Part shown: piece after piece, positions 24,182 to 36,236 of the stretch
Numbering within the stretch: the first letter of the stretch is position 1
Layout: each line of letters starts with the position of its first letter
NCBI GenBank assembly: GCA_039720395.1
Contig: CM077826.1
Coordinates: forward strand, 31,926,810-31,990,809
DNA: 64,000 nucleotides
Reading direction: 5' to 3'
DNA from: Liquidambar formosana
Taxonomy: Eukaryota > Streptophyta > Magnoliopsida > Saxifragales > Altingiaceae
The notes under the pieces: model-generated
Database searches by the model: none
Seen by the model: only the letters and a program-made list of their open reading frames with translations
What the model was told of the DNA's origin: nothing
Program-made: the position numbers and the translations under genes

Positions 24182-26700
24182 CACTAAAGCCAATCGACCA
24201 TGTATCGCATACTTATCTTCTCAAGATGTTGGTCTTAGACATAACAAATTATGTTTTAAAGCTTTAGTCAGTAGGTCTACAAAAACTTATGTAGATAATA
24301 TCTTCTGTAATGTATCTATTACCTCTTCCAATGATTCCTCTAATCACTTGGAATTGTCGCTCTATGTGTTTGGACTTTTGATGAGACCGTGATTCCTATA
24401 CTTGAGATATAGACCTATTGTTGTCACAAAACAAGGTGTGGGCAACTCAATGGAAGGAACAACTCCAAGTTCTAAATGAACTTATAGATCCAAACAATCT
24501 CCTAGACAATGCGACAATTAATTCACCCTTAATAATGGAATCCACTGTATCTTTCATATAGTTCTTCCATTAAGTATTTCACCAACTAAAGTGAATATAA
24601 AATATACCCCATATGGATTATATCCAAATCCATATACCCATCTACTATGAGTTTACAATTTCCATATACAATCCAATATTCCAAATTTGAATTGACTGAT
24701 AACTATTTGAAACAATTACAACATAATAGATATCAGGTTCAATACATAGTGTAGAATAAGGTTTCTTAACACTTTAAGAACCTTACTTGTGTTATCCTAG
24801 GGCACATGCCCTTGAATAATGAATTCTTATCTGAAGTAAATCAGACCTCCCTTAGAATTCTCCATGTTGAACTCCTTCAACATTTCAACTATGTTTGATG
24901 ATTTGGAGATACTTAGCAATCTATATGATCTATCTCTATAGATCTTATTGGATGCTTCTGCCAAATCTTTCATGAATTAGTTTTTCTTCAAAAACCAAAA
25001 CTTTACATTAGATAACATTATATATCATTCATAATAATTATGATGTCATCTATACTTAGGATAAAGAAAAACGATCGCACTCCCACTAACCTTTTATACA
25101 CTTATGATCCATCTATACAATGAGAGAAATCAAACAATTTGATTACTTCAACTTTATAGATGTTCTAATTATGAGAACCTTGTAGTCTATTAATAGACTT
25201 CTATAACTTACGCACTTTTATGGTTTTTCACCATTTGATATAACATCCTTATATCCTTTTTGACATATCTCATATTCAAAATGTGTGTTTATAGATAACA
25301 ATATCCAAATGGATTTCAGCATAACTATTATCAAACAAGTTTCTTTATAGACAACTTTTTGCCTATGTTGAAAACATTCTTAAATAGCCAAGCCTTTTAG
25401 GTCTCTACCTATCCATATTGGATTTAATGACTCTTAGTCATTTCTCAAGTTGATGTGAAACATCATCTAGTCATAATCAATAGGATTATCTTGGTGATCT
25501 TTATCACCAAAGAACAATTCTTTCACATTCTAATAGAGATACAATATCTCTCTTATGTTAAGAAATATCCAATTTGATTTATGAAAAGATTGTAGTGTAG
25601 TTAAGGGTTTTGTCTTAACAGAGACAAGGGTTGGATCTTTGTTCGTTTGTGGCTTTACAGACAATTCTATAAATTCTATCTACTTTTGCATCTTTCTTGA
25701 ATGAATTCTTTCTCAAGAAAATCCAGCAAACATCCTAATGGACAACTTTTGTTCATTAGGGTAATAGAAATACTATCCCAACTACTTTTGGGATATACCA
25801 CAATTCAACACTTACTTGACCTTATTTCCAGATTGTCTACATTATGTTTCCAGACAAACGTAGCACAAGCCCAAGCCTTAACTTCTTTAAGTTGGGTTTC
25901 TTCCCATATCATATCTGATATAATTGGGACAAAACTGGAGTGAACCCTAAATTATCAATATGTAGCAATTTTAAGGTATATCCTAGATGGATACATTAGT
26001 AAAACTCATCATGGATCAAACCATATCTTAATAGGGTTCAATTCATTCTCTTAGATTCACCATTGAGCTATGGTATTCTAAGATGAGTCTACTGTAATTG
26101 AATGCATGCTCTACATGACTATATACATCACAATGTATTAGTCAAATTATAAATGTAACTCTTTCACTTCACCAAGTAAAAGATGGGTTTGGTCATCTCA
26201 TAACCAAGTCATAATCATTACATTTAAATGAGAGTCTCTACATCTCTTGTATTCTTGGAATACGTTGCATTCACTCTAATTAGTCATTTAAATTCAGAAA
26301 TCAAATTTCTAGAATGTCTTAAATGACCTAGTTAAGAAATAAGTTCCCAAAATTAATCTAGCAACTCTTGCTCTATTAAAATTTTTAAAGGTAACTTATT
26401 ATCTACTTAACTTTCTGTTTCGATTTAGATTACACTAGAATCCAAAAACCAAGAAGCAGAACTAACCAACAATTTAGTTTAGAGCATGAACCAAAACTTC
26501 AAAAGTTTGGTTCTTCTAGGAAGACTGATACTTTATCAAGTTCCCTTTACAATACCTTATGTTTACTACAAAATAATTATATTTCTTTGTCTTTGACTTT
26601 TCAGGACTTAATTTCCTTTATGCTTCCATTTTAAATCACATCTAGCTTCTCAAGCTATTCTATGTGATTAATCATTTTTCAAAAGAATGATTATTAATAA
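24182..26700 (-). pseudogene. Copia pol remnant
   Basis: Heavily decayed pol, minus strand. At 24182-24500 the end of RNase H is visible across frames (DPLTKAL-like words; KSKHIERQF; CDNN). Near 25025-25075 a reverse transcriptase catalytic patch survives as SIDD in place of the usual YVDD, preceded by VSGSAIVFL. No frame is open for more than a few dozen codons. The stretch is much shorter than a full Copia pol, so internal deletions have occurred. It carried protease, integrase, RT and RNase H in the ancestor. Confidence 0.65.
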
Positions 26701-27085
26701 ACAACTTTTATTACATCCTAGTCTAGAAGAAGTCCTTTACAAATACTATACTTTATAGTATTATTTTACTCACAATACAACCTTTGTATGTGATGTAGGA
26801 CATCAAAGGCACTTGCATTGACTAATTTTGCTTCTGAAGCTCATTATTCATCAATACTATCATATAGCATGGCAACAAGATGCCAATTATGCATAGTGTC
26901 TTTTTCTTCTTAGGATGTTTTATGGAGGGCCTTTAAGAAAAGGCCTAATAGCATATGAACAATCTTTTGAAATTAAGAACAATTCTCAATTTCCTAAGTC
27001 AATCAAAGAAATCGGGTTTAGTCAAACTATCAATATCCTATATATTAGGAAATAGGGGTTTTGAGGTGAGTAATTAGGTAATCTA
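26701..27085 (-). pseudogene. Copia gag remnant
   Basis: The minus strand near 26985-27085 shows the start of the gag protein seen intact at 57149-57535 (words like NPLSKILD, LRNLKIVLN), followed by ELQKQ some 200 bp on. It is broken by stops and deletions. The aligned flanking leader sequence confirms it as the same family as the second Copia element. Confidence 0.65.
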
Positions 27086-30000
27086 CATAAACAGAGAATT
27101 AGATTTCATTTTTATCCATAATGATTGGGTCTTTAATCATATGGTACCTCCCACTATTTTATCAAATTCCATACATCCCTCTAATGGAATTCGGGAATCT
27201 CATTCCTAATGGGGATTGGGGTCCCACTAGTGACCTAGAAGCCTCACATGTTAGTTTCTTGGCTTCTAACCCACAATAAGAAGACAACTCTTTGTCTATT
27301 GCTTCATAAGCAAGCTCCAATCGTTTTGCCTCTAGGGAACATACACCTCACATGTTAGTTTCTTGGAATACTTCCCTAGTTAAGTTAAACCCATCATTCA
27401 CACAGGTATGTTTCACCAAATATATACCTCACATATTAGTTTCTTGGTATATACCAGTTTAGGCACCCCATGATATCTCATATGTGATAGTTTCAAGTAA
27501 TGTCTTTAACATGGGTGGCTCCTACATGTCTGCAGCCAGGTACCCACATTAAGGGACGTTAGATGATCCTATAATGATGGAAGGCAATGAAGAATTCATT
27601 CCCCAATGACTTCTCCATTTTCAACTTAATATTAAATAAGAGAGGGTTTTAAAAGGTCTCATTAAATTAACATGCATCCTATGTATCAAAATTTAAACAT
27701 ATAAATTATGTTATTTATAATCATACATCTTATGCTATTATAAATCATACATCGCATGCTATTATATATCAACATATATAAAGTATCATATTTTGATATT
27801 AGTCCCTAAGTGAATAGGTAACATATACCAAACTATGGTATTGGAGCTAATACAATTATCTCATAAATAAAAGCTCCCACTATGATGATTATGGACTTTG
27901 AGAGGATTCAATCCAAGCCAATAGATTGAATCCAAGGTCTAAGATGGGTGTAGGTGATCGTAAAATAAACCATTCGTAACATGCATGCTTTCTTGAAAAA
28001 CTTCTCTAAGCTTTCAAGTCCTTCAATCTGCTCCCTTGACTTGATGGTCTTCACCATTGGCTTATTGGGCTCCATATAGTCCTTTGGGTCCACCATGCTC
28101 CTTAGTGCGCTCTCGATTACATAATATTTACATAATATATAGAAAGGGATACATAAGGGGAATGTGGGGTACATAAGAGAATGATAGAGAAAGAGAGAAG
28201 GTGGCATGCAAGCCCCAAATAATAAATTACATCACCATAATAAAATTACAACTCTTGAAAAATTATTACAACCCATTCATAAGACGGCCAATCACAATTG
28301 GTTTAAGGGGTATAGTCCATAATCATCATCCAAACACAGACATACAATCTCATTGCATAATGTAAAGAAAAACTGTAAGCATTAAAACATATGGGCATTA
28401 TGGTAATTCTCTTGAATGATTTACATTAATCTCATTAATGCATCCTAATCTTATTAGGTTTAAACAAAAATATCCAGAATTAAATAAAGTCTTAACATTT
28501 AAGACATTTAGTTTCAATTAATCAAATTAACAGAAACATATAAAGTTTCCTAAAATGACTCTAATATCCAATATTAGGGTTTCCTTATTTAAATAAAACA
28601 ATTTCATTTAATTAAGAATTTCCAGATTTTAATTTAATCCCTAATTGTGTTTTAAACCATTTAAAACATTATAAAGTTAATCAATATTAATTAAATAATT
28701 AATATAGGAATTAAATAAAATCATTAAATGATGAATTAGTGTATTAGGGTTTCCTAAAACCCTAAACCCTAAATGCATAACCCTAAACCCTAAATGCAAG
28801 CCCTAATCATTAAATGCCTTATGATTGGTCATTTAATGTCCAATCATTAAAACCCTAGGTTCATATGGTATTTAATAAAAGGGATTAGGGTTTAATTAAT
28901 GCCAAATAGGGTATTAATTACCCTTAATTAATTACACTAATTAGGGTTTCCAAAACCCTAACCCTAGACATCATTAATGGTATTAATTATGCCCTAACAA
29001 TCAATAACCATGATTGGTCATTTAATGACTAATCATTAACTCTTAATTAAGGTAATTAATATTCCAATTAGGGTTTCAATTAATGCCATAATGAAATTAG
29101 GGTTTCATCATTAACTCAAAATTAGGGTTTCATCCTTAACTCTATGCAGCCGTCACTACCAGGGGGCTGCCTGAGCTTGGCTAGGCTGCCATGGCCACCA
29201 ACGACTGTGGGAGGCCATGGCCAGTCATGGGAGAACATCTTAGGGGTGTGGGACAAGCCTCTGGACACGTGAGAAGTGGTGGAAGTGGCTGCCATCATCA
29301 AGAACAATCAGGGTTTCCAAAACCCATTGCTGGAGCCATTGTTGCAGACCTTGAAGGTCACAATAGCTTCTAAATCCTTATCAATTCGACTCCTCCATTG
29401 AAACCAGCTTTTGTATCATGTCCCTACATGAAATACTAAGCTCATAGAAGAGGTTTGGATGATCAAATCATCACCAATTGTTCTAAACAATTAAAACAAC
29501 AGTAGGCTGCTCAGAATTTTACAGCATACTGTCCATGGTCAGAAATTGATTTAAAACCCAGCAAGATGAATGGATTAGGCTACCAAACGAATTTTCCCAG
29601 TATCCTACATGTCTTAGGAAACTAATGCAATTGGTTTCATGCAATTTGGAGTTCCCTAACTCAAGTTCTAATCAAAACTCCATTGATGACTTTTCTGCAG
29701 AGAAAATCTGCTATGCTGTTCATGAAAAATTTTCAAACTTTTTGAATCTTTTTCCATCAAAACCTTTTTGAAACTTAAAGAAAATCATATACACATGATA
29801 TATAATGATCCTACAATGATCTTCCATCATAAATACAGTAGCTTTAATTAGAATTAATTGCAAGAACCTTAGGGTTCTAAAACCCAGATTTAGCCTCCAT
29901 GGTGTTCTTCTCCTTCTTCCTTCTGTTCTAGCATCTTAATCCAATTATGATGCATCTAAATGCTTGGGAACCTTTCCCTACCATGTCTAGAACATAACCC

Positions 30001-30528
30001 AAGTGGTGGCAACCATTGCCATGCCTTTGATCTCCATCAATAACTCAAAGTTGTGGCTATTGCATCATTCCCGAGCAAAACTGTCTTTCCAGACAGCCTG
30101 TAGTAAAAAATTCATAACTTTCACTACAGAACTCGGATTGACTCACCGTTTGTTGGGTTGGAAAGCTTATTCGAAGAGCTTTCTAACCATATATGGCTCG
30201 AAAATTATGGAGAAGAACTCTGAATTCAGCATGCAAAACAAGATGACGGTTCTTCATGGCTACCATGAAAACTGTTCATAACAGTTTTATAAAACCCTAG
30301 TTTCCTTATTCTTCTTCTCCAAACTCAAACCCTATGCAACCTATTGCATCCATGGCTACACTTAACCATCAATTAGAAGAGGAGTAGAAGAGAATTGACC
30401 AAGGGTTCCAAACCCTAGGTTCAGCCATGGAGGAAAAACAATTATGCAGAAAAATTTTCCAGATTTTTGAATCATTCAACTACACCATAATTACCAGCCC
30501 ATATGTATTTTGTATTATGCATAATCAT
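27086..30528 (-). other. Long untranslated leader of the Copia element
   Basis: Sequence between the primer binding site and gag, about 3.4 kb, colinear with 57536-63772 of the second Copia element. It contains a string of AAACCCTAAACCCTAA-type words at about 28755-28975, a GC-richer patch 29140-29300, and short ATG frames on the element strand beginning MAEPRVWNP or MEAKSGF (near 30425 and 29915). The open frames at 27908-28207 and 29122-29373 are not conserved as proteins between copies. No Copia gene is expected here. Confidence 0.6.
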
Positions 30529-30541
30529 GGCTCTGATACCA
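30529..30541 (-). promoter_or_regulatory. Primer binding site (tRNA-iMet type)
   Basis: The minus strand reads TGGTATCAGAGCC one base after the 5' LTR end. It is complementary to the 3' end of initiator methionine tRNA, the standard primer of plant Copia elements. Confidence 0.92.
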
Positions 30542-30542
30542 C

Positions 30543-32192
30543 TGTTGGGAATCAAACAAGAGGGAAAAATTGAAGTGCGGAATATAAAAATTTTTCCTAC
30601 GATTCCACACCCCATGAATCTAACTATGCATAACACAAAATCAAACCCTAACTACAAAGGGGGTTAGAACACTTACAAAATTTTTGTCTTCTCCTTTTTG
30701 CTCCAAGCTTTGACTCCGGACAGCGGTGAATGAGCAGCCCAAGTGTGCTGCCTCCAACGGTATCCACACCTAGCTAGAGCTTCAAGTCCTTTCCTCCTTT
30801 TCCTTGTTGTTGCTAGTGTAGGAGAAGAGAGGAGAGAGAGAGAGGGAGGCTGGAAATTTGGGCCAGCCCTTGGGGAGTTCAACTTATGATGATGTCACAC
30901 ATCATAGTGTGACTTATATAGTTCACACTAAGGGGGCCGGCCCTAGGGGGAAACCCTATTAGGGTTTTATGCAATTTCTCTAAATTGCACAATAACCCCT
31001 ATAAATTATATCAAATATAAATAGGCCTCAAAGAACTATTCTTTATGCACTCATACCCTTTCTCTCATAGACTTTAAAGCTCATCTTGCATGATCAGTGT
31101 GTGACCCATTGGGTTCACATCATCAAGTAGTAGGAATAGCACGAGGTGTGCACAATGGAACTCTTTCCATTTAGGGTCTAACTGGAACTCCTTCCAATTC
31201 CCTAATTGATTATAACTCACTTATATCAATTAGGGCTTTTACTAACCATGAGTAACACCTAGCATATGACTCATGGTGTGGTCCTTAATGAGGTGAATAG
31301 TCATTTACAAAGAACCCTTCTGTTATAGTTTATAGGTTACAATTGCATCCTTCCTTCAACACAATGTCTCCAATTGAACTAATAGGATATGGAAGTCTGT
31401 CAAGTCCCTAGTTCAATTACTTTATACTCATTCATAGATATCAACTCATTGATGAACTCATGAAACTCTTTTCATATTCATCCTACTATGGCCATGGATT
31501 TAATGAGTTATATTATGAATGCTATATGAGACATTCTCTCTCTTTTTCCTGAGAGTGATGGATCCCTTGTTGATCACTCACATGCCTTCATACACATAGC
31601 AGTAGGGCCAATGAACACCTTTGCAAACCCCTGAATAGGATTTGCACTTAGTGTTATCAAACTTCTAAAGCTACATGCATAAGACAACTATGGTGTCTCA
31701 GGTCTAAAGATTACTTATACCACAATAACAATGAGAAACTGATTAACAGGCAGGATAAAACTCCATTCAGTTTATCTCATATCTTTGGTCACATTCAGTG
31801 TACCTATTCTTGCAATAGGCACCCACTTGTTGGTTGTAGTGTCTCCACACAAATAGCTTGAGACTAGCTATCCTCCTATAGAGTCAACCTAACAAGTGCT
31901 AGTCCTATGGTTCATTATTGTCCATCATAGTGAACCTTCAACTAGGAATGCTTTAGGAGTTTAGTACAGAGATATATCTACAGTCTCAAAATTACAACTC
32001 TTTGTAATTCCATATTCTCAACTCTAACTCCATGGACATATTATGTAAATATAAATGATGCATATAAACATAATAGAATAAGCCCTTTTATTAAATCAAT
32101 AATAAATGTGACATACATAAATGAAATCAAATGATTGTTCCTAATCCCTAAACAATCGTCTCTATGATTGGCTCTAGGGCATAATCTTAACA
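30543..32192 (-). repeat. 5' LTR of the Copia element
   Basis: 1650 bp, TGTTGGGAATC to CATAATCTTAACA (plus-strand view). Same length as the 3' LTR and as the solo copy at 8903-10552. The adjoining CAAGG at 32193-32197 is the target duplication. Confidence 0.93.
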
Positions 32193-33948
32193 CAAGGAAA
32201 GGAAAGAAAGGTGAATTAGGGCACCTTCATACCCAACTTACCTTAATCAAAAGCAACCTCTCAAAATAACCACCCTATTGCATAGGGTAATTTCTTTATT
32301 TGCAAGATTTCATCTCGCAATAGCCAAAATAATCACCCCATATTGGTGGAGTAATTGCACCTATCATATCCCACTTTCTATGGGTTTTGTACCTATCAAG
32401 TACCTGCAATTTGCATGCAAAACATACCAACAATACCAAGAAACCAACCTAGTTTCTAACCAAGCAATTGTCATGCTTAAACATAGGTTAATACATGCTC
32501 AAAATATGTCATTAAGGACAAATCACAGATCTGGACAGAATTGAAATAAGGCTTAAAATCACCCATAAATCATGTAAACAACACGAATCATGAAATAACA
32601 TAAACCCTAATTCAGCCCTATATGCAATAACATGCAAACAACCCTAGAATCAACTACATAAATGCAGAAAATATCATAGTTATCTAATATGCAACACATA
32701 TACAGCAACTATGAAGAAAAACTAAAGAAAATCCCTAAACTACCATGCTATATGCAACTTTCCTAAAACAAGGATGAATGAAACCCTAGAGTCACACTTG
32801 TGCATAAAATCACATGAAATAACTGTAAATCATGCAAAACCGAATATGAACAGCATTCTAATCATGCATATTAACCAATAGAATGATCAACACATGATAA
32901 AGATATAGGCCTACACATGAAATATAGCTATTCTAAGCATAAACTCAATTTCAGCACAAGAGAAACCCTAGAATTGCAAACATGCATTAAATCACATTAA
33001 ACAGCCCTCTAGCATGTAAAAATGACCATGAACGAGATTATAATCATGCATATTAACTCATAAAAGTATCAACTCATGATAAAAATGCTAACTTGAACAT
33101 GCAATAATAGCTATTCAATGCAAAACCCTAAAAAAGACACTAGAAACCCTAAAATCACAACTACACATGAAATCACATGGAATAACATTATATCATGCCA
33201 AACTAGCCAACCATAAACAATATCCTAATCATGCATTTTAACTATTAGAAGCATCAACACATGATAAAAATATAACCTTGAACATGAAATAATAGCTATT
33301 CAATGCAAAACCCTAAAAAAGACGCTAGAAACCCTAAAATCACAACTACACATGAAATCACATGGAATAACATTATATCATGCAAAACCAGCTATAAACA
33401 ATATCCTAATCACGCATTTTAACCATAAGAAGTATCAACACATGATAAAAATATAAGCTTGAACATGAAATAATAGTTATTTAATGCAAAACCCTAATTT
33501 CAATAAAAGAGAAGAAGAGGGAAAGGCATACCTATAGTTGTTGCTGTAGAACTTCTCTTCTCCTCTTGTGGACAAGTTGAAAAGCTCTCCTTCAAGCCTC
33601 CAAGCAAAGCTCCAGCACTCCCTCAAGCTCTCTCTCTCAATTTCTCACTTAGAAATTAGGTTAAAAAATATCCCTAAGGGTAGCTGTGATTGCCTCTACG
33701 TGCCTCCTAAAATCTCCCCCAAAAAATGCTTCCCTAGTGCTGAAATATAAGGGGCTATTTATAGAGTTTGAGGAAAACCCTCAATGGTTGGGATTAAAAC
33801 CCTAGATATTGATCCAAGGGTTCTTAGAGACTCCATTGGGGCTCAAGTAGATCAATTAGGGCTGAAAATAGGATGGAATGGCAGTTGGAGGTGGATAAAT
33901 CCGAGGAAATAGGGAAGGATCCGCTTCAGCACTAAAAAAAGGAAAGAG

Positions 33949-34023
33949 GCTCGGGTGACCACCTGGGGTTGGGCGGCTAGCCACCTGGGCCTGGGCGGCC
34001 TAGGCCTAGGTGGTCACCCGAGG
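33949..34023. repeat. Promoter-upstream palindrome, solo LTR E
   Basis: Arms GCTCGGGTGACC and GGTCACCCGAGG enclose a GC-rich core made of GGGCGGC, CTAGCC and CTGGGC words. The minus-strand TATAAATA of the LTR lies 186 bp downstream (33756-33763). Confidence 0.8.
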
Positions 34024-34735
34024 CCTCGTCAGCTTATGCCTATTTTTTACCCTTTCAACTTCCAAATGTGTTTCAGGGCCCAAATCAACTCCGATTTTGA
34101 CAAAACGAAAGCCAAAACGACCTGTGTTTTGAAGGGGAATGTGATTTGAGTCACTTGAGGGCAAAAAACCCTAACCATGGCTGCATGGTTAGGTTTTACA
34201 AAGGCGGTTAACCGCTATACCCCACCATCGCTTAGCTTAGGTATGCATACAAAGTCGCACCGAATGTCTTTCAATTTGAAATTCAACCTCCCTAAACACA
34301 TTTGGAGATGAAATTAAGACTAATCAAAGTCAAATGAATAGGAATAGAGTGAAAATCATGAGCCAATTTGAGCTAACCCGAAATAGGTCTCTTAACCAAC
34401 CTGAGCCATATTGAGCCATTCTAATCTCGGACCATCAATTCATCGAATTGAACCCATAAATATCTCAAATGCATCTATATGAACTCCAATTGGCAACTTG
34501 GAGATCATTTCAAGGTCAAATGGAAAGTTTGTAACCTAAAAGATGATTATGCCCCTCAAGTCGCAAAAGTTCTTATTAACCCTCAAGATCAACTCCAAAT
34601 TGAACCAAAATTCATACACATCATCCTCAAGACCCTAGAAACTCAATGCAAAAGGCTAGACTCAAAAAGGAAACAAAAAGACACATAAAATGACAAACCC
34701 TAGCTAAGGTAGCAAAAATGGGGTGTGACAGCGCT

Positions 34736-35308
34736 CACTTTAAAGTTACCTGGACATGGTATCAAGAGAGATCTGCACATTAAGTTGAGAATGAAGACAT
34801 TAAAGAAATACTTTAATACAGTCCACCAGATGTTATATAAGCCTAATGTTAGTAGCTTTGGTTGGGATGATACTAAGAAGTGTGTGGTTGCTGAAAAATC
34901 AGTTTAGGCTACATATTTGGCGATATGTGAATTATTTATTTATTTATTCTACTCTATCAAAATTGCACAATTTTCCCCCTTTACTCAATAACCAAAAGAA
35001 GACAATATATGACTTATAATTGTTCATCTATCTTATTTCACTAACATGTATTAATTTATATTAATTTGACTGTAATAATTAGTCTTGTAGTTTCACAAAG
35101 ATGCAGCTCAATTTGTGAACAAATCATTCCTATTGTATGGATGATCTATACTTGGTGTTTCGTAAGGATTGAGCTATTGGAAAGGATGCATAATCACCTG
35201 GTGATATGTTAGAGGACTTAAATAGAGAAGGAGAAGAAACTACTAATGACTTTGAGATGGTAGAAGAAGATGACTTAGAGAACATTGAGAGAAGATCACC
35301 TTCTATGT
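34736..35308 (+). pseudogene. Harbinger Myb/SANT-like protein, 3' part, truncated
   Basis: Continues the Harbinger second gene after the nested LTR: KRDLHIKLRMKTLKKYF, then FGWDDTKKCVV, the typical end of the SANT-like domain, then a stop at about 34905. Diverged downstream codons of the family pattern are still visible in shifted frames at about 35096-35300 (HKDAAQFVNKSF; GDMLEDLNREGEET; EDDLENIERRSPS). The gene is cut at 35308 by the Tat element. Confidence 0.75.
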
Positions 35309-35952
35309 TGTAGACACCCCATTTTCATCCCCATGAGATCATGATAGCATTTGGTTAGGTTTAGAAGCATTTAGGAGTCCCTTAAGCCTTAAAGGACATT
35401 TTTGCCCTTTTAAGCCTTAGGAGAATAGGTCATCATTGCATGCATATTTTTGTCTCTTTTTTGAGTCCCATCACATGCATTTAGTTTCTAGGGTCATTTT
35501 GGATATGTGTGTCAAATTTGGTTCAATTTCAGATAGGTTTGGATAATTAATTAGAACTTTTGCGACTTGAAGGGCAATTTCGTCTTTTACTTCGTATATT
35601 TTCCAATTGACTTCCAAATTTGTTCTGGAGTGTTCCATTGACCTTATAATGATGAAATGGGCCTAATTGAAGTGCCAATTTAATTTATTGATAGGTTTGG
35701 GATTGGTTCACCACATTACCCTATAGTTAATTGACCTTTTTTCGGGTAATCGCTTCATGAAAACCCAGCCACTTGACCATGGTCAGGGATTTTTGGTTTA
35801 AGAATATTCTAGGCTTATTCTACATTGAATCCTTGAAATTTTGGCTTTTGAATCACTCAAATCGGAGTTAAAATGAAGAATTTAAGTCCGTTTGAAGTTA
35901 AGAGTCCAAACCGAGTCAGGAATCCTCAAAAACGAGGAAACCTGAGCTCACT

Positions 35953-36031
35953 CTCGGGTGACCAATTCACCCAACCGGTCCAACCGGTTGGGGCAACTGG
36001 TCCAACTAGTTCACCCAACCGGTCACCCGAG
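35953..36031. repeat. Promoter-upstream palindrome, Tat 5' LTR
   Basis: Arms CTCGGGTGACC and GGTCACCCGAG with a core of CACCCAACCGG, CCAACCGGTTGG and CCAACTAGTT words. TATAAATA begins 198 bp after its end. Confidence 0.85.
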
Positions 36032-36228
36032 CCCTTTGTCCTGATTTATCTCCTTTTGAGTTTTTGACGAAATGGGACTCTACTACTCCGATTTTCAACC
36101 TTCTAAAGGACTTCTAAGCCTATTGGGAGGTGGTTTTGAGTTGTTTAACATTCATGGGATTTAATTACAGCCCTAGATTGGTTTTATAGTGAATTAATCT
36201 CAACCATTGGTTCATATGGTTGGTTGGT

Positions 36229-36236
36229 TATAAATA
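36229..36236 (+). promoter_or_regulatory. TATA box of the Tat 5' LTR
   Basis: TATAAATA, at the same spacing from the palindrome as in the related LTRs. It is the likely promoter of the genomic RNA. Confidence 0.65.

Larger units (their letters stand above)
22520..32192 (-). mobile_element. Complete Ty1/Copia element, 9673 bp, TSD CAAGG, coding region decayed
   Basis: Two 1650-bp LTRs in the same orientation (22520-24169 and 30543-32192), TG..CA ends, a tRNA-iMet-type primer binding site beside the right LTR and a polypurine tract beside the left one define a minus-strand Copia element. CAAGG at 22515-22519 and 32193-32197 is a perfect target duplication. The interior (24170-30542) has a remnant of pol, a truncated gag and a long leader of about 3.4 kb, with no intact ORF. 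The LTRs are nearly identical, so insertion was recent even though the interior is dead. Confidence 0.93.
21791..34730 (-). mobile_element. Solo gypsy-type LTR (about 3.26 kb net), split by a Copia element, TSD GCGCT
   Basis: Left end TTGAGGACCC (expected TGTGGACCC, slightly mutated); right end GGGGTGTGACA. GCGCT flanks it at 21786-21790 and 34731-34735. It is colinear with the solo LTR at 45328-48655: conserved end block at about 21840-22060, the CCTAGGATAC...GCGCCTACGTACCATG stretch, and a C/A-rich middle. A minus-strand TATAAATA lies at 33756-33763 and the palindrome at 33949-34023. A Copia element occupies 22520-32192 with its duplication CAAGG. The uninterrupted target sequence can be seen in the sister LTR near 46125-46145. 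Confidence 0.9.
15816..35308 (+). mobile_element. PIF/Harbinger DNA transposon, 3' end missing, with nested insertions
   Basis: The left end GGCTGTGTTTGGTAC follows TTA (15813-15815), as expected for a Harbinger 3-bp target site. The element carries a DDE_4-type transposase (about 19920-21320) and a Myb/SANT-like second gene (from 21615, resuming at 34736), the standard two-gene set. After subtracting the nested solo LTR 16482-19294 and the composite 21791-34730, plus one duplication each, about 3.7 kb of the element remains, a normal size. The right end is missing: at 35309 the Tat retrotransposon begins inside the second gene. Confidence 0.75.

Noticed and set aside
28740..28980. True telomere or interstitial telomeric array
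   Set aside because: The CCCTAAA words are irregular, interspersed with other sequence, and present at the matching place in both Copia copies, so they belong to the element.
29122..29373. Frames on both strands in the GC-rich leader patch, partly similar to 59770-60038
   Set aside because: The similarity is the Copia leader DNA itself. The reading frames differ between copies and both strands look equally open.
33949..34023. Palindromes considered as CRISPR repeats, attachment sites or terminators
   Set aside because: A single copy per LTR, no spacer array, eukaryotic setting, and constant placement upstream of a TATA box fit a promoter-linked inverted repeat better.
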